DNA from: a virus
Length of the DNA: 36,348 nucleotides
Reading direction: 5' to 3' (one strand)
IMG/VR virus record: IMGVR_UViG_3300030109_004745
Coordinates: 9,007 to 45,354 of that record
Shown here: positions 32,269 to 36,348 of the stretch, piece by piece
Numbering within the stretch: position 1 is the first letter of the stretch
Layout of the letters: the number at the start of each line of letters is the position of its first letter
Position numbers and translations under genes: made by a program
Notes under the pieces: generated by a model
Told to the model about the DNA's origin: nothing
Databases searched by the model: none
The model's input: only the letters and a program-made list of their open reading frames with translations

Positions 32269-32517
32269 GTGGATGACCTCTTGGAAAAAATACAAAAAGC
32301 TACTAAAGAATTGAGTAGCAAATTGACCAAATTTCACGAAACAGCTCCCTCGGTTCAAGAAAAGCTGATGCTTGTAGAAAAAGAGTCTTCCGAAAAGGAC
32401 GGACTAAACTACTCAGATGAGCAGATTGAAGAAATAATCGACATACAGATGAAAAACCACCCACTTACTACAGAGCTTGAGAAGGCAATAGCCGACTTCG
32501 AGGAGGTCTATGAATGA
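32269..32517 (+). CDS. Small acidic helical protein
   Basis: An 82-residue protein with a GTG start immediately after the connector's stop and GGTGG upstream. It is almost entirely charged helix (LEKIQKATKELSSKLTKF; TELEKAIADFEEVYE), suited to a short coiled coil. The ATGA overlap ties it to the adhesin gene. A neck or tail chaperone-like role is possible; function unknown. Confidence 0.75.
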   Translation: MDDLLEKIQKATKELSSKLTKFHETAPSVQEKLMLVEKESSEKDGLNYSDEQIEEIIDIQMKNHPLTTELEKAIADFEEVYE

Positions 32518-35500
32518 CAGATGCAATTTCCATCATTGTCAATCTCTTGGACGCTAACTGGTCAAAGGCACCTAAGCCTTCTATTGAAGACATAGCTGCT
32601 TTGGACAAAGGCGACAGCAAGAGAATTAGATTACAGGATAAAGACGTTATTCGTATCTTCGAGACTGCTCATAATGAAGCACAACCTGAGTTATTGTATG
32701 ACTTTGTAAATGAGCACATCAATCTAACTTTAGATATTAGGACAGTCAAAAGCAGAGAAAGATTGTCTATATTGCGTAATGAAGTCCGCAGGATTCTTCA
32801 CGGATTTAGAAAGGGAGACAATACAAATATTGACAGGATCATCTTCAAGACTAGGACTGACTTATCAGATCGGACAAAAAAACTGTTCAGATACACCATG
32901 CAATGCGAAGTAGTCACATTCAGCTTGACCGCTGGCAGTGAAAGCACATTCATCAATCCAGCCACCAACCAAGTTAGTGGCGCAGATGTGTTTCAGTCCC
33001 TAAACACTAGATTGACGGAATTATCTCAGCTCAGCCCTACAGCTAATCAGGCTATAGTCGGAAATGGAAATAACTGGATTACTCAAGAGGTCGGAGACAT
33101 AACAGCAGTAACTGCTGGAACTGGGCTAACAGGAGGCGGCTCTTCTGGAGCGGTGACACTGAATGTAAGTGGGCTGACCTTATCTGAGCTAGCTGCAAAC
33201 AGTCTTCAGATAAGCTCGGAGTCTTTTGCAGATAATGACACTACGGTAATGACCTCAGCAGCTGTTCTCGATAAGATACAAGCCGAGCTTGCAGCATATA
33301 CTTCTGGTGTCGATTTGACAGGAGGAACGGGAGTTCTCATTCAAAGTGAAGCAAATACCGGGAGTGGAGATTACTCTGCTACGATTGCTCTTGATCTGAA
33401 AGACGAAGACAACATGGCTTCTAATTCGGCCACACATGCAGCTTCTCAGCAATCGATTAAAGCTTATGTTGACTCTGAAGTGTCGAGTTTAATTGACTCT
33501 GCACCGGGTGCTTTAGATACATTGAATGAACTTGCGGCAGCAATAAATGATGATTCTAGCTTTGCTTCTACCATCACTACTAGCATAGCCACTAAATTAG
33601 CCAAAACTAGCAATTTATCTGATCTGGCTAACGCTGGCACGGCTAGGACAAATCTTGGTTTGGGGACATTAGCTGTTGAATCTCTTGCCAATCCTCTAAA
33701 CAATCGCGTGATAACATCTACCGGCAGTGGTTCGGGTTTGAATGCTGAAGCAAATTTGACCTTTGACGGCACCACTCTTACAATAGGCAGCAGTACGTTA
33801 TCTCTCGATGGTTCTAACAACGCAATCACTGGTCTTGCTTCTTTTGCTCCAGCAGCAGCGAGTGGTACGAATGCAGTAGGAGTCAATACTACAATTTCAG
33901 GAGGTAATTCTACAGGTTCGGGAGCCGGAGGTTCTATCCTTTTCAAGACCGCAGCTGCTGGTTCCAGTGGTTCAAGTGCCAACACTCTTACCACGAGATT
34001 AACCATCTCGTCTTCGGGTGCGGTATCTGCAACATCATTCGTTGGAGCATTGACGGGCAACGCAGACACTGCTACTACCTTAGCAACTGCTAGGTCAATA
34101 GGAGGAGTATCCTTTGATGGTTCGGCTTCTATTACGCTACCCGGTGTCAACGCTACTGGAAATCAGGACACCAGTGGCAATGCGGCTACAGCGACCGCAT
34201 TGGCAACAGCTAGAACAATTCATGGTGTATCTTTCAATGGAACTGGCGATATCGATCTTAGTGAAGTCATTCAAGATACAGTAGGTGCTATGTTCAGCAG
34301 TAACACGGAATCAGGCATAACAGTGACCTATCAGGATGGTGACGGTACGATAGACCTATCTGTTGCTAGTCAATTGACACTCCTAGATGAAGATAATTTT
34401 GCTTCTAATAGTGCCACTTCAGCAGCAAGCCAGCAGTCTATCAAAGCATATGTAGACAATGAAGTCGCGGGCCTGATCGATTCAGCACCTGCGGCTTTGA
34501 ATACACTGAATGAGCTAGCTGCGGCATTGGGGGATAACGCATCGTTTTCAACAACTACGGCTACAGCACTAGGTAATAGATTAAGGATAGATGTCAGCAA
34601 TCAAGGTCTGAGTGGAACACAACAGGGCAACGCGCTTACAAATCTAGGCATAACAGCCTCACTTGCAGAAATAAACATACTAGACGATGGGCTGGCGGCT
34701 GGAGATATCCCAAGCTTGGCGACAAGCAAGATAACCAGCGGAACTTTTGCAGATGGTAGAATATCCGCCTCTTCTGTTCAACAACACATTACTGCCGGTG
34801 CTCTAATCGACATTAGCTCAGGTTCAGTAGCAGTAGACCTATCAGAAGCCACCGAAGCGGCCGTGGCTGTTGCCGATGACTACTTTTTATTCCTAGATGG
34901 AGGGGCTACAGGAGCAACCAAAAAGGAGGCTATAGCCGATTTCGTGGCTGCCATAGCCGGTTCTAACCTTACAGCTACAAATGGCGTATTGGCGTCTACC
35001 GATACTAACACTCAGCTTACTACAGAACAGGTTCAAGATATTGTTGGAGGAATGGTCGATGGGGGAACAGAGACCAACATAGCAGTCACTTACGATGACA
35101 CTGGTGGCAAACTCAACTTCGTCTCGACAGACACAAACACATTCAGAACAGTGACAGCAGGTGGAAACACACTGGGAAGCTCAGAGACATTAGCATTTAC
35201 AGCGGGTTCTAATGTAACTATAACAGAAAGTGGCGGTGCAGTAACCATTGCATCATCAAATGCTAGTCTTTCAGCTGAAGAAGTTCAAGATATAGTCGGG
35301 GCTATGTTCTCTAGTAACACAGAAACCAACATCACTGCAACATACCAAGATAGTGACGGGACAATTGATCTGGTTGTTGGTTCTGGTGCGGGCCTTAGTG
35401 ACACCGACGGATTAAGTGAAGGCTCAAGTAATCTATATTTCACCAATGAAAGAGTAGATGACAGAGTCAATGCACTCCTAACCGCAGGATCGAACATTTC

Positions 35501-36348
35501 TCTGACGTATGATGATGCGAGCAACAGCTTGACATTGGCCTCTACTGATACCAACACACAACTTTCCACTGAGCAAGTACAGGATATTGCCGGTCCACTC
35601 GTCGCAACAGGCGGGACTAAGACATTCATTACAGTAACTTATGATGACACGAATAACGACATGGATTTCGTTGTCCCTGTCAAAGATGAAGACAACATGA
35701 ACTCTAACTCTGCAACACACCTTGCTACACAACAATCAATCAAGGCATACATAGACAGCAAAACGGCATCCATAGTTGATTCTGCTCCAGAAGCTTTGGA
35801 CACTCTCAATGAGCTAGCCGCAGCATTGGGGGATGATGCTTCTTTCTCAACCTCAATCGCTACTAGCATAGGAACCAAACTTGCGAAAGCTAGTAATCTT
35901 TCGGACCTCGCCAATGCAGGGACTGCAAGAACCAATCTAGGTCTTGGTTCATTAGCGACTCTCTCAAGCATAGACATAAGCTCCAATACGAATCTTGCGG
36001 TGTCATCTCCGATAACTCTCACTGGAGATACAGTTGGTTTAGATGACCCTGCAAACCTAACTCAATTACACGCAACCGTTAGTCTGCCATTGTCTGCTTC
36101 AGAATTATCAGATAAGTTTCTCTTATGGGATGAAAGTGCTTCTGATTACAAGTATATAGAGTTAGAATCTATCATAAATATGGTTGACCATTCCAATTTC
36201 AATACCATAGCAGTATCGGGTCAATCCAATCTCGCAGCCGATTCAGGAAGTGATATTCTTACTTTGGTGGCAGGGTCAAATGTTACGATTACTACTACTG
36301 CCGGAACAGATACCATTACCTTTGCCTCTACCGACACCAATACAAATC
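32514..36348 (+). CDS. Tail protein: completion-like domain fused to repeated adhesin modules (3' end outside window)
   Basis: The frame is open for 1278 codons to the window edge. Residues about 1-140 (IFETAHNEAQPELLYDFV; HINLTLDIRTVKSRERL; RTDLSDRTKKLFRYT) look like a neck/tail-completion protein, where D-I-R-T, an evenly charged helix and D-L-S-D-R alternate. From about residue 180 the chain becomes Thr/Ser/Ala/Gly-rich with tail-fibre modules: three 90-92-residue repeats, and four segments built on V-Q-D-I-V-G-x-M followed by T-x-T-Y-x-D. Such modules make trimeric fibres that bind host surfaces in marine phages. A completion domain and a fibre in one polypeptide is unusual. Start ATG 32514 overlaps the upstream stop (ATGA). 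Confidence 0.85.
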   Translation, partial: MTDAISIIVNLLDANWSKAPKPSIEDIAALDKGDSKRIRLQDKDVIRIFETAHNEAQPELLYDFVNEHINLTLDIRTVKSRERLSILRNEVRRILHGFRKGDNTNIDRIIFKTRTDLSDRTKKLFRYTMQCEVVTFSLTAGSESTFINPATNQVSGADVFQSLNTRLTELSQLSPTANQAIVGNGNNWITQEVGDITAVTAGTGLTGGGSSGAVTLNVSGLTLSELAANSLQISSESFADNDTTVMTSAAVLDKIQAELAAYTSGVDLTGGTGVLIQSEANTGSGDYSATIALDLKDEDNMASNSATHAASQQSIKAYVDSEVSSLIDSAPGALDTLNELAAAINDDSSFASTITTSIATKLAKTSNLSDLANAGTARTNLGLGTLAVESLANPLNNRVITSTGSGSGLNAEANLTFDGTTLTIGSSTLSLDGSNNAITGLASFAPAAASGTNAVGVNTTISGGNSTGSGAGGSILFKTAAAGSSGSSANTLTTRLTISSSGAVSATSFVGALTGNADTATTLATARSIGGVSFDGSASITLPGVNATGNQDTSGNAATATALATARTIHGVSFNGTGDIDLSEVIQDTVGAMFSSNTESGITVTYQDGDGTIDLSVASQLTLLDEDNFASNSATSAASQQSIKAYVDNEVAGLIDSAPAALNTLNELAAALGDNASFSTTTATALGNRLRIDVSNQGLSGTQQGNALTNLGITASLAEINILDDGLAAGDIPSLATSKITSGTFADGRISASSVQQHITAGALIDISSGSVAVDLSEATEAAVAVADDYFLFLDGGATGATKKEAIADFVAAIAGSNLTATNGVLASTDTNTQLTTEQVQDIVGGMVDGGTETNIAVTYDDTGGKLNFVSTDTNTFRTVTAGGNTLGSSETLAFTAGSNVTITESGGAVTIASSNASLSAEEVQDIVGAMFSSNTETNITATYQDSDGTIDLVVGSGAGLSDTDGLSEGSSNLYFTNERVDDRVNALLTAGSNISLTYDDASNSLTLASTDTNTQLSTEQVQDIAGPLVATGGTKTFITVTYDDTNNDMDFVVPVKDEDNMNSNSATHLATQQSIKAYIDSKTASIVDSAPEALDTLNELAAALGDDASFSTSIATSIGTKLAKASNLSDLANAGTARTNLGLGSLATLSSIDISSNTNLAVSSPITLTGDTVGLDDPANLTQLHATVSLPLSASELSDKFLLWDESASDYKYIELESIINMVDHSNFNTIAVSGQSNLAADSGSDILTLVAGSNVTITTTAGTDTITFASTDTNTN
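33399..33674 (+). repeat. Adhesin repeat copy 1
   Basis: Ninety-two codons starting K-D-E-D-N-M-A-S-N-S and including QQSIKAYVD, IDSAP, LNELAAAI and NLSDLANAGTARTNLGLG. Copies 2 (34383-34655) and 3 (35682-35957) share these landmarks. Confidence 0.9.
34383..34655 (+). repeat. Adhesin repeat copy 2 (most divergent)
   Basis: Ninety-one codons with L-D-E-D-N-F, QQSIKAYVD, IDSAP and LNELAAAL, but the usual NLSDLANAG segment is replaced by GNALTNLG. It has diverged more than copies 1 and 3 have from each other. Confidence 0.85.
35682..35957 (+). repeat. Adhesin repeat copy 3
   Basis: Ninety-two codons, the same length as copy 1 and sharing K-D-E-D-N-M, QQSIKAY, DSAP, ALDTLNELAAA and NLSDLANAGTARTNLGLG. 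Copy 3 is nearer to copy 1 than to copy 2, which lies between them. Confidence 0.9.

Noticed and set aside
33464-34150. Long minus-strand frame opposite the adhesin
   Set aside because: Biased Ala/Val/Glu/Pro composition produced by the repetitive + strand adhesin; no ribosome-binding site, and similar shadows recur opposite the other repeat copies.
32518-36348. Apparent gene-free stretch of nearly 4 kb at the right end
   Set aside because: It contains no complete gene only because one frame from 32514 stays open to the window edge; reading the codons shows a continuous tail protein, without frameshift.
1-36348. tRNA genes, CRISPR arrays, insertion sequences, integrase and attachment sites
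   Set aside because: None recognised on either strand; genes are packed with almost no space for such elements.

Overview
The window is the packaging and capsid-building half of a tailed double-stranded DNA virus (Caudoviricetes-type, HK97-fold lineage). All confident genes lie on the + strand in one dense, largely co-directional array, with many ATGA, GTGA or TAATG stop/start overlaps. The anchors are a large terminase (14542-15957), portal (17335-18825), U35-type prohead protease (25651-27042), HK97-type major capsid protein (27073-28260), a probable head-tail connector (30661-32268) and a very long tail-adhesin gene running off the right edge (from 32514). No rRNA, tRNA, CRISPR array, integrase, insertion sequence or replication gene was seen.

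The host is not certain. An archaeal, probably marine, host is my favoured inference. At 29771-29822 a nine-T terminator-like run is followed by an AT-rich TATA-like box about 28 bases before an ATG that has no Shine-Dalgarno sequence, which fits an archaeal leaderless promoter. A similar spacing occurs before the ribbon-helix-helix gene at 3549. Elsewhere GAGGTGA ribosome-binding sites are used. The adhesin repeats resemble modules common in marine phage fibres, so a marine bacterial host remains possible.

Layout. 1-3483: small proteins sharing an N-terminal F-x-x-A-W-x-x-x-K helix, then a 726-residue protein whose C-terminal part looks like the phage GP88 family. 3549-7526: an unusual module with a ribbon-helix-helix regulator, three small membrane proteins, an Arf/Ras-superfamily GTPase, a cysteine/histidine protein, a Met/Gly/Gln-rich protein and an EF-hand/zinc-ribbon fusion. 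7557-14549: a tandem zinc-finger protein (terminase small-subunit candidate) and large low-complexity probable structural proteins. 14542-18825: terminase, an unknown protein, portal. 18822-22179: small basic and cysteine-rich accessory proteins. 22189-25605: an 1138-residue protein with a degenerate ATP-ligase-like domain. 25651-32517: protease plus scaffold-like tail, capsid protein, small beta-rich virion candidates, connector. 32514-36348: a probable tail-completion domain fused to repetitive adhesin modules.

How it works together: the terminase motor feeds genome through the portal into a capsid of the HK97-type protein, whose scaffold is apparently the C-terminal half of the protease gene; connector and neck proteins then join the tail. 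Three things do not fit the standard morphogenesis plan and are the most interesting: the recurrent short F-x-x-A-W-x-x-x-K helix at protein ends (a candidate virion-targeting or docking tag), the Arf-like GTPase among small membrane proteins, and the ligase-like domain next to the protease. An octamer, CTGACAGG, occurs only at three spaced gene junctions, one of them in front of the ribbon-helix-helix gene, and is a candidate operator.
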